Source: Pseudoalteromonas spongiae UST010723-006 | GTDB lineage: Bacteria; Pseudomonadota; Gammaproteobacteria; Enterobacterales; Alteromonadaceae | DNA: 64,000 nucleotides | Reading direction: 5' to 3' | NCBI RefSeq assembly: GCF_000238255.3 | Contig: NZ_CP011039.1 | Coordinates: forward strand, 2,281,001 to 2,345,000 | Part shown: positions 47,156 to 56,560 of the stretch, piece after piece | Position numbering within the stretch: position 1 is the stretch's first letter | Layout: each line of letters starts with the position of its first letter | Made by a program: the position numbers and the translations under genes | Notes under the pieces: model-generated | What the model saw: only the letters and a program-made list of their open reading frames with translations | What the model was told of the DNA's origin: nothing | Databases searched by the model: none

Positions 47156-47697
47156 TACGCATCTCCTTTATTGAAAAGCGTATTTAAGCTCTTACAGATT
47201 TCACTCAGGCTTTGTATCAGTAATAAAATACACATTAACGGGATCAAGCTTTTCAATAGGTAAACAAATGGAAGGCCGCCAGCTTCTTGCGATTGCTCTT
47301 TAATTTGCCAAGACACGGCAACATAATCGAAACTTACAAACAGAATAAAAATAGCAACAGGCCACAATAACACTAAGTGGCCTACTAAATTAACAAAGGC
47401 TTTTTTCGCTTTTGAAAAGCGGCGATAAAATACATCAACACGCACATGCTCATCGTGTTTTAACGCGTAGCTACAACCCAACATAAATAAATAAGCATGA
47501 AGATAAAGCACACTTTCTTGCATGGCTATCCAACCAAGACTAAAGCCATAGCGCAATAGCACGATTAAAAACATAATCAGCACCATCGCAAAACTAAACC
47601 ATGCCACCGTTTGCCCTATTCGCTCTATAAAAGCATCAAGAAGGTTGGCGATTTTAATTAAATGTGATGAAGAGGAATTAGAGTTGACTGCACTCAT
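47155..47697 (-). CDS. dctQ: TRAP transporter small permease DctQ
   Basis: A 180-residue protein with four transmembrane helices. The motifs LLRYGFSLGWIAMQESVLYLHAYLF (LLRYGFSLGW, then QESVLYLHAYLF) and HVRVDVFYRRFSKAKK are diagnostic of the DctQ family. It stabilises the large subunit and supports binding of the solute receptor. First gene of the three-gene operon. Confidence 0.92.
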   Translation of the reverse strand: MSAVNSNSSSSHLIKIANLLDAFIERIGQTVAWFSFAMVLIMFLIVLLRYGFSLGWIAMQESVLYLHAYLFMLGCSYALKHDEHVRVDVFYRRFSKAKKAFVNLVGHLVLLWPVAIFILFVSFDYVAVSWQIKEQSQEAGGLPFVYLLKSLIPLMCILLLIQSLSEICKSLNTLFNKGDA

Positions 47698-47757
47698 TGT
47701 TAATTATTGTTATCATTTTAAAAGGAAAAATGTAACACCTAATTAACAAAGAGAAAA

Positions 47758-47787
47758 GTCCAACCTGTTGCACATCAAAGGCTGGAC
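47758..47787 (-). terminator. Possible terminator downstream of bolA
   Basis: On the minus strand GTCCAGCC pairs with GGTTGGAC (one G-U pair) and is followed by TTTTCTCTTT. It lies in the 117-base gap between bolA and dctQ. Confidence 0.5.
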
Positions 47788-47814
47788 ATTAGAAGATTAA
47801 CGTATATTTGTTAC

Positions 47815-48123
47815 TTACTGGTCAAATTTAGAGCCACCTAAACACTTAGGCGAATTAGGAATATCAGCATTTTGCCACTGCGATTGCGTATAAGTATGAA
47901 TTGCTAACGCATGAATATGATTCGCCAGTTCATCAGCAAGGACTTCGTTGATCATACGGTGACACTGGAGTAAACGCTTGCCTTCAAAATCGTTACTAAC
48001 AACAATCACTTTGAAATGTGATTCGGTGCCACGACTATGCATATGGCTTTCATTAATCACTTCTAAATGTTCACAAGAAAACGCGTTTTTTAGCTTTGAT
48101 TCTATTTGCTCTAACATCGACAT
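47815..48123 (-). CDS. bolA: BolA-family protein
   Basis: A 102-residue protein of the BolA family. The central motif ESHMHSRGTESHFKVIVVSNDFEGKRLLQCHR has the conserved histidines of the glutaredoxin/Fe-S binding face (ESHMHS, ESHFKV) and ends in the RMINEVLADELANHIHALAI helix. BolA works with monothiol glutaredoxins and as a transcription regulator of shape and motility. Adjacent to the alkB-like gene. Confidence 0.92.
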   Translation of the reverse strand: MSMLEQIESKLKNAFSCEHLEVINESHMHSRGTESHFKVIVVSNDFEGKRLLQCHRMINEVLADELANHIHALAIHTYTQSQWQNADIPNSPKCLGGSKFDQ

Positions 48124-48152
48124 ATTTAATTCTCATTAAAAATTTTTTCCTA

Positions 48153-48764
48153 TTATATGCCACAAACAGTGCGAAACGTCAGATTTATTCGACCATCATT
48201 AACACGCTTTTGCACCGGTAAAGAATGTTGATAATCGCGCTGACTATTTCCTGTCATCAACAAACAACTACCGTTGCTAAGAATTAGATCCGTTACATGT
48301 TTTGAAGTGTTTTCACGTATTTTAAACTTGCGTGAGCTGCCTAGGGAAATCGATGCTATGGTTGGGGAAAACCCCAGCTCAGGCTCATCATCCGCATGCC
48401 ATCCCATTTTATCTTCTCCATTGCGATACCAGTTAAGCAGCGCAGCATTAAACTGTGTGCCAAACCAATTATTAAGGCTATTTTTTAAGTTAAGTACGCT
48501 GACATGCCAAGGCTCGGGCAAAAACAATTGATTAGAATAGCGGTAGCCAGTCCCCGCATCGCCCATATAGATTTGTTTACGCGGAATAGCATGTTGTTTG
48601 TTAAAAATGGTCAGCGTTGGTTGCTGCCACTCTAAAGCCAGTAATTGTTGATACAAGGAAAGCGCTTTTTGCTCTGCAATAAAGTGTTCAAAATAATAAA
48701 AGTCTGGCGCGACACATTGCGCCTTATTTATTCGCTCAATGCTGTTAGAAACATTCCAAGCCAT
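48153..48764 (-). CDS. AlkB-like 2-oxoglutarate/Fe(II) dioxygenase
   Basis: A 203-residue oxidative demethylase resembling the ALKBH2/3 branch. Iron ligands are His and Asp in GWHADDEPELG and His in YQHSLPVQ; the 2-oxoglutarate arginine is in RINLTFRTV. It probably repairs alkylated DNA or RNA bases. No Ada-type regulatory context is visible. It is divergent from rlmG, 43 bases away. Confidence 0.85.
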   Translation of the reverse strand: MAWNVSNSIERINKAQCVAPDFYYFEHFIAEQKALSLYQQLLALEWQQPTLTIFNKQHAIPRKQIYMGDAGTGYRYSNQLFLPEPWHVSVLNLKNSLNNWFGTQFNAALLNWYRNGEDKMGWHADDEPELGFSPTIASISLGSSRKFKIRENTSKHVTDLILSNGSCLLMTGNSQRDYQHSLPVQKRVNDGRINLTFRTVCGI

Positions 48765-48806
48765 GATAAACTACTGCACCTTTAAAAATAAATTTACAAC
48801 ACCGTT

Positions 48807-49976
48807 ATGTCGCAAACATCTTCAGACTCACAGCTAAATGAAATTGCTCAATTAGGTGAGAACACATTTACCCTATCACGCTTTCCGCTCAAACAAAAAA
48901 ACGCGAGCTTACAAGCATGGGATGCGGCTGATGAATATTTAGTAAATTATATTGAACAGCAGCAGTTAGTAGAAAACAGCAGCAAAGTACTTATCATTAA
49001 CGACGGCTTTGGTGCATTGGCCTGTGCATTTAACCATGCATTTATCTACCATCTGAATGATTCGTTTGTGGCAGAACAGGCTGCACATTACAACCTTGAG
49101 CAAAACCAGCTCACTGGTGAAAACACAGTGTTTTTAAAAAGCTTAGATGCTCTACCAAACGATCTTGACCTAGTTCTTATAAAAGTACCGAAAAACGCGG
49201 GTTACTTAACTTTTTTACTTAGCCAATTGAGTAAAGTTTTACGCCAAGACACCCCGATTATTGCTGCTGGTAAAGTAAAAGACATTCACTCGTCTACGAT
49301 TCAGTTATTTGAACGTTTTTCAGGGCCAACTACAACTTCACTCGCAGTTAAAAAAGCCCGTTTAATCTTGAGCAAGCAACACAATAAAGCTCAAGGGAGT
49401 AAGTTTCCAATCACTTGGCCTCTTGAAAAAACGCAATTTACCATCACAAATCACGCCAATGTGTTTAGTCGAGACTCATTAGATATTGGTGCACGCTTTT
49501 TTATCAATTACTTACCACAAGGAAATAAAAAGCAGCGCATTATCGATTTAGGCTGCGGCAATGGTGTCATTGGGTTAACCACTCTTGAACGATGCCCCAA
49601 CGCGCTTGTTACGTTTGTTGACGAGTCAGCAATGGCTGTTGCGTCAGCTAAGCACAATGTCACAACAAATCTGCCAGAACAGTTAGAAAACTGCACTTTT
49701 TTACACAATGACTGTCTCACAGGCGTAGAAAGTAATAGTGCCGATTTGATTTTATGCAACCCGCCATTTCACCAACAACAAGCCGTTACGGACCATATTG
49801 CATGGCAAATGTTTGTTGATAGTTTCCGCTGTTTACGTGACGGTGGCGAATTGCGTATTGTTGGCAACCGCCATTTAAATTACCATGAAAAGCTAAAACG
49901 CCTATTTGGTGGCTACAAGCTATTAGGCTCAAATAAGAAATTTGTCGTTTTAAGCGCTAAAAAGAGAGCATTATAA
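48807..49976 (+). CDS. rlmG: 23S rRNA (guanine-N2)-methyltransferase RlmG
   Basis: A 389-residue methyltransferase with two Rossmann domains, the N-terminal one inactive. In the C-terminal domain the SAM motif is IIDLGCGNGVIGL and the catalytic motif is LILCNPPFHQQQ. RlmG makes m2G1835 in 23S rRNA. Size agrees with the E. coli protein (about 378). The next gene starts 2 bases after its stop. Confidence 0.92.
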   Translation: MSQTSSDSQLNEIAQLGENTFTLSRFPLKQKNASLQAWDAADEYLVNYIEQQQLVENSSKVLIINDGFGALACAFNHAFIYHLNDSFVAEQAAHYNLEQNQLTGENTVFLKSLDALPNDLDLVLIKVPKNAGYLTFLLSQLSKVLRQDTPIIAAGKVKDIHSSTIQLFERFSGPTTTSLAVKKARLILSKQHNKAQGSKFPITWPLEKTQFTITNHANVFSRDSLDIGARFFINYLPQGNKKQRIIDLGCGNGVIGLTTLERCPNALVTFVDESAMAVASAKHNVTTNLPEQLENCTFLHNDCLTGVESNSADLILCNPPFHQQQAVTDHIAWQMFVDSFRCLRDGGELRIVGNRHLNYHEKLKRLFGGYKLLGSNKKFVVLSAKKRAL

Positions 49977-49978
49977 TT

Positions 49979-50539
49979 ATGAATGCAAAATATAAAGTTA
50001 CCGTTTTGGCCCTCACTTTGGGCTTTCTTGCTGGATGCAGCACACCATCACAGAAGTTTATATTCAGCCCTAACTATACTCAAACACACCAAAAAGTGGT
50101 GCAGCAAGATGTGAGTTTATCAGTCAACGACCGCCGTGCGAGCTTTACCACAGTTACCATTAAAAATAGCGATGGTAACCAAACGCTTGCCGATAAATAC
50201 CTTGCCGAGTCAATTACGCCAGCAATTGAACAAGCATTAGCCCAAGTGGGTGCAAACAATAGCGGCATGGGTAAAGCGCTCGATGTTAATATTCAGCGAT
50301 TAGATACCACGATTAAACAGCAATTGCACAAGCACACCACAATTACTAATGCTGAGCTTGAAGTTGTGATTGAAACCACTGAGCACCGTTTTGCTAAGCG
50401 CTATAAAGGCAATAAGCAAAGTGAAGCGCCACTGGGCTTTGATAAAGCAAAAGTAGAACAGCAAGTTAATCGTTTAATTGAAGAAATGATCACACGTATT
50501 GTGACAGACCCAGAATTTGTTAACGCGGTTAATCGCTAG
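49979..50539 (+). CDS. yajG: YajG-family lipoprotein
   Basis: A 186-residue lipoprotein with lipobox LAGC-STPSQ. The mature protein has the YajG layout: DVSLSVNDRRAS, then a region with alternating beta strands (LEVVIETTEHRFAKRYKG) and a C-terminal amphipathic helix (VEQQVNRLIEEMI). Function unknown; located in the outer membrane of E. coli. The bolA/yajG/ampG neighbourhood is conserved. Confidence 0.85.
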   Translation: MNAKYKVTVLALTLGFLAGCSTPSQKFIFSPNYTQTHQKVVQQDVSLSVNDRRASFTTVTIKNSDGNQTLADKYLAESITPAIEQALAQVGANNSGMGKALDVNIQRLDTTIKQQLHKHTTITNAELEVVIETTEHRFAKRYKGNKQSEAPLGFDKAKVEQQVNRLIEEMITRIVTDPEFVNAVNR

Positions 50540-50551
50540 GAGTAACATATT

Positions 50552-51172
50552 ATGAAGTATTTAATCTCATTACTCGTACTACTAACGAGCTTTTCAAGCG
50601 CTGCTAATCTGATTAAAAAAGGCGAGTTTGTACAAAAAGATAACGCCTTCCCTTTGGTTAAACTCACCACCACTATGGGTGATATCACCGTTGAATTAGA
50701 CCGTCGTAAAGCGCCTATTACGGTAAATAACTTTTTAGGTTACGTAGTTGATGGTGGCTACGAAGATACGGTTTTTCACCGCGTTGAACACGATGCAGAG
50801 CAAGAGCGTGACTTTGTAATTCAAGGTGGCGGTTACGATAAAGATTACGATGGCGCATACATGGGACCTGCAATTCCAAACGAAAGTGGCAATGGTTTAA
50901 AAAACGATATGTACACTATCGCAATGGCCTACCAAGACCGCAAGCCACATTCAGCCACACGTCAGTTCTTTTTCAATATGAACGACAATGACCATTTAAA
51001 CCCTGGTCGTGAATGGGGCTTTGCTGTATTTGGCTATGTTACCGAAGGCTCAGAAACACTCGATAAAATAATGCGTGTTGAAACCGGCTGCCACGACAAA
51101 CTGGGTTGGTGCTTTGTACCAAAGAAACCTGTCGTGATTTTAAAAGCACAAGTGCTTGATCCAATAAAGTAA
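50552..51172 (+). CDS. Exported cyclophilin-type peptidyl-prolyl isomerase
   Basis: A 206-residue cyclophilin with an N-terminal signal peptide (about 1-18). Typical sequences are TTMGDITVELDRRKAPITV, VFHRVEHD (catalytic Arg), FVIQGGGY, and QFFFNMNDNDHLNP. Acts on periplasmic proteins to catalyse proline cis/trans isomerisation. It lies between yajG and ampG. Confidence 0.9.
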   Translation: MKYLISLLVLLTSFSSAANLIKKGEFVQKDNAFPLVKLTTTMGDITVELDRRKAPITVNNFLGYVVDGGYEDTVFHRVEHDAEQERDFVIQGGGYDKDYDGAYMGPAIPNESGNGLKNDMYTIAMAYQDRKPHSATRQFFFNMNDNDHLNPGREWGFAVFGYVTEGSETLDKIMRVETGCHDKLGWCFVPKKPVVILKAQVLDPIK

Positions 51173-51216
51173 ATACAACGCTCAATAATAAGAATAATAG
51201 GTAAAATAAAACAACT

Positions 51217-52572
51217 ATGGTTACTGTTTCAGAGTATCTTGGCTATTTTAAAGATCGCCGCTTAATCAATGTATTTGCATTTGGCATCGCGAGCGGTTTT
51301 CCCTGGATACTGATTGGTTCAGTAATGTCAGCGTGGCTGAAAGACGAAGGCTTATCACGTTCAATGATAGGCCTTTTTGGCATCGTCTTTGTGTGCTACA
51401 GCGTTAATTTCTTATGGTCGCCTTTAGTTGATCGCGTAAAGTTACCCCTACTTCACAAATTACTGGGACAACGTCGCAGTTGGATTTTGCTAAGCCAAGT
51501 ATTTATCTTGCTGGCAACCTTATGGCTAAGCCAAGTTGATATTCAAAACCAATTGCAAACCGTAGCACTGTGTTGTTTTGTTATCGCACTTGCTGGGGCT
51601 ACCCAAGATATCGCTATCGATGCCTTTCGTATTGATACCCTAAACGAGCACGAGACTCATAAAACAACGGCCGCCGCGACGATGGCAACGTCAGGTTGGT
51701 GGACAGGCTATGCGTTATTAGGCGCTGTGCCTTTTTACATGGCTGATCTACCCGACTGGCAATGGACGCACGTTTACTTTGTGTTGGCATTGATAATGTT
51801 GGCCCTGATGCTAGGTGTGTTTTTTGCGAAAGAGCCCGATTCAAATCGCGAATATGTTCATAAAGCGCTTGAAGCTGAGTTTATTCAAACTGACGCATCA
51901 TTTTTAAAACGCATTGGCGCTTGGCTTTGGGTAACAATTGCCGAACCATTTAAAGCTTTCTTTAATCGAAACGGCGTAAAAACGGCACTCGCGCTATTGG
52001 CCTTTATATTTCTGTTTAAAATTGGTGAAGCTTTTTTAGGAAGAATGTCGATTGTCTTTTACAAAGAAATTGGCTTTAGTAATTCACAAATTGCCACCTA
52101 CTCTAAACTTGGTACCGGCTTAATTACCATTGTATTTGCCTTTCTCGGCAGCTTATTTAATTCACGCTACGGTATTGTAAAAGGCTTATTTATTAGCGGC
52201 ATTGCAATGGCGGCTTCTAACTTAATGTTTTCAGTTATCGCTATGGTAGGACCAAAAGAAAGCCTATACGCCATGGCCATTTTGGTAGATGGCTTTACTC
52301 AAGCATGGTCGTTAGTCGCTATGGTGGCATTTATCTCAATGTTATGTGACCGCGCCTTTAGTGCTACACATTATGCGTTACTTGCATCGCTAGGAAATTT
52401 GGGAAGAACGTTTTTATCAGGGTCGTCAGGGTATTTAATTGACTACTTAAATGGGAATTGGGCGCTGTTTTTCTTACTAACAGCACTAATGGTAATACCG
52501 TCGTTAATTTTCTTATTTTTAATTAGGAAGCGCCTAATGGCATTGGAAGCAAGCTTTCATAGCAAGCAGTAG
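51217..52572 (+). CDS. ampG: AmpG-type muropeptide permease
   Basis: A 451-residue MFS transporter with about twelve helices that imports GlcNAc-anhydro-muropeptides for cell-wall recycling. AmpG features include FAFGIASGFPWILIGSVMSAWL (ASGFPWILIGSVMSAWL), FLWSPLVDRVKLP, the GATQDIAIDAFRID segment and ALLASLGNLGRTFLSGSSGYL. Good agreement in length with the AmpG core. The last gene of the rlmG-yajG-ppi-ampG series. Confidence 0.9.
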   Translation: MVTVSEYLGYFKDRRLINVFAFGIASGFPWILIGSVMSAWLKDEGLSRSMIGLFGIVFVCYSVNFLWSPLVDRVKLPLLHKLLGQRRSWILLSQVFILLATLWLSQVDIQNQLQTVALCCFVIALAGATQDIAIDAFRIDTLNEHETHKTTAAATMATSGWWTGYALLGAVPFYMADLPDWQWTHVYFVLALIMLALMLGVFFAKEPDSNREYVHKALEAEFIQTDASFLKRIGAWLWVTIAEPFKAFFNRNGVKTALALLAFIFLFKIGEAFLGRMSIVFYKEIGFSNSQIATYSKLGTGLITIVFAFLGSLFNSRYGIVKGLFISGIAMAASNLMFSVIAMVGPKESLYAMAILVDGFTQAWSLVAMVAFISMLCDRAFSATHYALLASLGNLGRTFLSGSSGYLIDYLNGNWALFFLLTALMVIPSLIFLFLIRKRLMALEASFHSKQ

Positions 52573-52614
52573 TGCATCCATGCATCATTAAATTACTTAA
52601 AATAAAGTGAATGT

Positions 52615-52854
52615 TTATTCACTTTTTAATAGCGTTAAGCCTTCAATTGGATCTATTTCAAGCGCTTGGCAGTAACGAATAAATTCAACAACATCTAAAC
52701 GACGTTCTTGGTTTTCAATTTTGCCAACAAATGAATGCGGTGTTCCAAGCACCTGTGCAAGGCTGCGCATAGTGTGGCCTTTCTCTTGGCGTTTTACTTT
52801 AAGCCATTGTGTTAAACGCGAATTTTCTTCCGACGCAACTGTTTTCCCCATCAT
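52615..52854 (-). CDS. Small XRE-family HTH regulator
   Basis: A 79-residue DNA-binding protein made almost entirely of a helix-turn-helix of the Cro/C1 type: LTQWLKVKRQEKGHTMRSLAQVLGTPHSFVGKIENQERRLDVVEFIRYC (key part SLAQVLGTPHSFVGKIENQ). GGAGAA lies upstream of the ATG at 52854. It is not next to a toxin gene, and its target is unknown. Confidence 0.82.
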   Translation of the reverse strand: MMGKTVASEENSRLTQWLKVKRQEKGHTMRSLAQVLGTPHSFVGKIENQERRLDVVEFIRYCQALEIDPIEGLTLLKSE

Positions 52855-53208
52855 AATTACTTCTCCTATTGATGATTGGAAATGCTCTATTCTATCAACC
52901 CACTTAAACCACACTGAGAATATTGGTAAGAATACACAATACCTAGCATAAAATTTTAGTTAGTACATTCTACCTACTTTGAGTAAATGCCCTACAAATT
53001 TTGCGGTTAATCTACAAATTATAGCGACCAAATGCAGGAATTAGATTGATCTAGTATAAGTAATTATTAAAAGTGCATAAAAATTTAGTACTAATATTTT
53101 CGTCTATCGGTCAAAGTGACTAGCTAAAATATAGTCAATATTTTCAATATTGGCAGATTTCCGCGTTTTGCTATAACCTAATAAAACAATAAATAAGTAT
53201 TCATCTTT
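52855..53208. other. Intergenic region between HTH gene and small membrane protein
   Basis: AT-rich DNA without an obvious gene. A short inverted repeat CAATATT-ttc-AATATTG is at 53136-53152, in the probable promoter of the 58-residue protein gene, and could be a regulator site. Confidence 0.45.
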
Positions 53209-53385
53209 ATGATTAGATTGTTTTTTTTACTGCCAATTTTACTGTGCTTTGCGTGGTTTTACTTTCTTAAGGTAAACAACATCCCGTTAAAACAAGGGAG
53301 GAAAGGATTTTTTTATATTCTCGGTGTTAGCTGCGTTATTTTGGCGTTTTTTACCCTAATGCTGCACCTGACGAAAACAAACTAA
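53209..53385 (+). CDS. Small 58-residue two-helix membrane protein
   Basis: A 58-codon ORF from ATG 53209 to TAA 53385: MIRLFFLLPILLCFAWFYFL, then KVNNIPLKQGRKG and a second hydrophobic stretch ending FTLMLHLTKTN. The two predicted membrane helices flank a basic loop of about 13 residues, which by the positive-inside rule places the loop in the cytoplasm. It ends 6 bases before a terminator. No good Shine-Dalgarno sequence is seen. I do not recognise a family. The predicted topology and adjoining terminator support a real gene. Confidence 0.6.
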   Translation: MIRLFFLLPILLCFAWFYFLKVNNIPLKQGRKGFFYILGVSCVILAFFTLMLHLTKTN

Positions 53386-53390
53386 CATAA

Positions 53391-53418
53391 AAAAAGAGCA
53401 TCAATTGATGCTCTTTTT
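53391..53418. terminator. Bidirectional terminator between small membrane gene and RND permease
   Basis: Perfect palindromic hairpin AAAAAGAGCATCAA/TTGATGCTCTTTTT between convergent genes. Confidence 0.9.
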
Positions 53419-53432
53419 ATGTTTAACTTAAG

Positions 53433-56400
53433 CTAGCTTGCCAGTTTGTGTTCTACAATCTCGGCATCTTGATATTGCATCGGCTTTTTTCTAAGTGCTA
53501 ATAAACACGGTGTCAGTACTAAGGTAAGCACAGTTGCAAAAGCAAGGCCTCCGGCCACAGCCGTTGCTAATTGCACCCACCATTGCGTTGACGGCGCACC
53601 AAACGCTATTTCGCGGTTAAATAAGTCGATATTAATTTGCAGTACCATAGGCATTAAGCCCAGTATCGTGGTAACGGTTGTTAACAGTACAGGTCTTAGA
53701 CGCTGAGCACCGGTTCGCAAAATCGCCTCGTGTTGGTCCATACCTTGTCTGCGAAGAACATTATAGGTATCAATCAATACAATATTATTGTTAACCACTA
53801 TTCCTGCTAATGAAATAACACCGATGCCCGACATCACAATGCCAAATGGCTGTTGCAAGATAATCAAGCCTAAGAATACACCCACTGTTGAAAACAGCAC
53901 TGCACTTAAAATCAGCATTGCTTGATAGAAACTATTAAATTGGGTAACTAAGATAATACCCATCACAAAAAGTGCCACTAAGAAGGCTTTTTCTAAGAAC
54001 ACCATAGATTCATCTTGCTCTTCATTTTCACCACGCACTTTTAGCTTCACGCGAGGGTCTAGCCCTTGCGCTTCAAGTTGCGCTTGTAGACGTGGTAGTG
54101 CCTTACCTAGTTGTTGACCGACTTTAACATCAGCATTCACCGTAACTACTCGGTGGCTATCAACACGATTAATGGTATCCACTTTTTGAACCGCTTTACG
54201 CTCAATAAAGTGAGTAATTGGCACTTGGCCATGCTGGGTTTTTACGCGCAGCGTTTCTAATCGGCCTAAATCACGTTTATCTGCTGGGAAACGGACACGA
54301 ATATCAATTTCATCATCGACATCATCAGGGCGATATTCACCTAATTTCAAACCGTTAGTTACCATTTGCACGTTAGCGCCAAGCATGGTTGCGTCTGCAC
54401 CGAAACGCGCAGCGTCTGCACGGTTTAGTTTGAGTTGCCATTCAATACCTGGCTTTGAGGCGGAATCGTCCACATTAACAAAAGCACCATCGTTTTCTAT
54501 CGCGTTGCGAATACGGCGAGCTTCTTCATTTAATACATTTGGGAACTTAGAACTGAGTTCAATTGATAAATCTTTGCCGCCGCCGGGACCATTTTCATCT
54601 TTGCGGATTTCAATTTCCACACCAGCCATATCTGAAGTATTGCCAAGCACTTCTTCGATAATTTGATCTGCCGGACGTCGTTTATCCCAGTCTTTTAAAT
54701 TCATGCGCAGTGATCCGACGATATCTTTGCCACCGGAGCGAGAATACAGGGTTTTTATTCCCTCAACCGTTAAGATACGTGCTTCGATATCTTTCATGAT
54801 TTGGTCTTTTTCATAAATCGACAAATCACCGTAACTGCGCACCTTTAAGTTAATGCCATTTGGCTCTACATCAGGAAAGAACTCAACGCCAAGTCCTGAC
54901 ATGCCATAACTAATAAACACTAAAACAGAAAAACCAATAGCGGCAAACAAGCTTAGTAAAGGACGCTTAATCGCACGGTCAAGTAAGCGAACATAACGCC
55001 CTGTTGCGCCTTTTAATTGTGTTAGATTACCTTCTTCCGCTACCAATAGGTTTTGCTTTTGCTCATCTGTCAGCGGGCGAACTTTACCAATTAAACTACC
55101 AATTGTTGGCACAAATACCAGCGCCATTACTAATGACGCAGAGAGTGTGGCAATTAAGGTAATCGGTAAATACTTCATAAATTCACCCATCATGCCCGGC
55201 CAAAAAATCAGCGGCGCAAAAGCCGCTAAAGTAGTGGCTGTTGATGCAATAATCGGCCATGCCATGCGCTTAGCGGCAACCGCATAGGCTTTTTTACGCG
55301 GCATACCTTCGCTCATCATACGGTCGGCAAATTCACTTACAACAATGGCGCCATCCACCAACATACCGACCGCCATAATCAAAGCAAACAGCACAACAAT
55401 GTTGACCGTTAAACCGAATATCGCGATCACTAAAATACCGGTGAGGAAAGAGCCTGGAATGGCTACTCCCACTAAAAACGCTGAGCGCGTGCCTAAAATC
55501 GCGATAATCACAATAACAACTAAAAGCACGGCAGAAAGCACATTATTTTGTAAGTCAGACAGCATGTCTTTTACGTCTTTACTCATATCACCGGTATAAG
55601 TGACCTTGATATGATTTGGCCAAATAGCTTTGCTTTCTTCCACTTTGGCTTTGACTTGATCAACCGTATCAATAATGTTTTCACCAGCACGCTTTTTAAC
55701 TTCGAGCGATACCGCTTGTTGGCCATTTATGCGAGCAATCGAATTTGGATCTTTATAAGAGCGTCTAATTTGCGCGACATCCATAAAGCGTACAACTTTA
55801 TCACCCGATACTTTTACCGGTTGTTCCATAACATCTTGAATGGTTTCAAAAACAGATGGAATTTTTACCGCAAAACGGCCTTTACCCGTATCCAGTGTAC
55901 CCGCTGCCACTAAGCGGTTATTATTGGTGAGTAAGCTATAAATATCATTTTGGTCAAGACCATACGACTCCATTAAAAGTGGGTCGACAACAATCTCAAC
56001 CATGTCTTCGCGCTCGCCGCCGATTTCGACCTCTAACACACTTGAGATTGATTCCAACTCATCTTTTAGATTACGTGCAAGCGTTAATAAGCCGCGTTCA
56101 GGAATATCGCCCGATAGCGTTAAAGTAATTGTTGGCTGCTGATCTTCCATCAATACTTCGTGTACTTCTGGCTCTTCGGTTTCCGACGGCAGTTTTGCTT
56201 TTGCAAGCGATACCTTGTCGCGCACATCAGCAAGCGCTTCTTTTGGATCAGAGCCTGCGAAAAACTCAAGCGTAACGGATGCGTGACCTTCACTGGCAAC
56301 CGCCGTCATCTCTTTTACCCCTTCGATAGCGCGCAGTTCAATTTCCATTGGACGCACTAACAAACGCTCAGCATCTTCGGGCGAAATGCCATCATGTACT

Positions 56401-56549
56401 ATCGATACATAAATAAATGGAATGGTGACATCGGGATTCGCTTCTTTGGGAATATTTTGGTAGGTCACCCAGCCCGAAATAATCAATAAAATGAATATTG
56501 ATAAAACGGTACGAGTGCGACTGAGTGAAGCATCAATTAATGTGCGCAT
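53433..56549 (-). CDS. RND efflux pump inner-membrane permease
   Basis: A 1038-residue RND transporter of the AcrB/MdtB type. Twelve membrane helices are arranged in two repeats around periplasmic loops; the second repeat begins near residue 520. TM4 has the proton-relay motif ALIMAVGMLVDGAIVV, and TM10-TM12 contain GVISLAGIVVNNNIVLIDTY. Protein length is standard for a homotrimeric HAE or MdtABC-like pump. It forms a two-gene operon with the adaptor, 11 bases upstream; no outer-membrane factor is encoded nearby. Confidence 0.92.
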   Translation of the reverse strand: MRTLIDASLSRTRTVLSIFILLIISGWVTYQNIPKEANPDVTIPFIYVSIVHDGISPEDAERLLVRPMEIELRAIEGVKEMTAVASEGHASVTLEFFAGSDPKEALADVRDKVSLAKAKLPSETEEPEVHEVLMEDQQPTITLTLSGDIPERGLLTLARNLKDELESISSVLEVEIGGEREDMVEIVVDPLLMESYGLDQNDIYSLLTNNNRLVAAGTLDTGKGRFAVKIPSVFETIQDVMEQPVKVSGDKVVRFMDVAQIRRSYKDPNSIARINGQQAVSLEVKKRAGENIIDTVDQVKAKVEESKAIWPNHIKVTYTGDMSKDVKDMLSDLQNNVLSAVLLVVIVIIAILGTRSAFLVGVAIPGSFLTGILVIAIFGLTVNIVVLFALIMAVGMLVDGAIVVSEFADRMMSEGMPRKKAYAVAAKRMAWPIIASTATTLAAFAPLIFWPGMMGEFMKYLPITLIATLSASLVMALVFVPTIGSLIGKVRPLTDEQKQNLLVAEEGNLTQLKGATGRYVRLLDRAIKRPLLSLFAAIGFSVLVFISYGMSGLGVEFFPDVEPNGINLKVRSYGDLSIYEKDQIMKDIEARILTVEGIKTLYSRSGGKDIVGSLRMNLKDWDKRRPADQIIEEVLGNTSDMAGVEIEIRKDENGPGGGKDLSIELSSKFPNVLNEEARRIRNAIENDGAFVNVDDSASKPGIEWQLKLNRADAARFGADATMLGANVQMVTNGLKLGEYRPDDVDDEIDIRVRFPADKRDLGRLETLRVKTQHGQVPITHFIERKAVQKVDTINRVDSHRVVTVNADVKVGQQLGKALPRLQAQLEAQGLDPRVKLKVRGENEEQDESMVFLEKAFLVALFVMGIILVTQFNSFYQAMLILSAVLFSTVGVFLGLIILQQPFGIVMSGIGVISLAGIVVNNNIVLIDTYNVLRRQGMDQHEAILRTGAQRLRPVLLTTVTTILGLMPMVLQINIDLFNREIAFGAPSTQWWVQLATAVAGGLAFATVLTLVLTPCLLALRKKPMQYQDAEIVEHKLAS

Positions 56550-56560
56550 TGTGCAGACCT

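Noticed and set aside
52615..52854. Antitoxin of a toxin-antitoxin pair
   Set aside because: No toxin-like ORF is adjacent on either side; the nearest genes are ampG and a membrane protein on the opposite strand.
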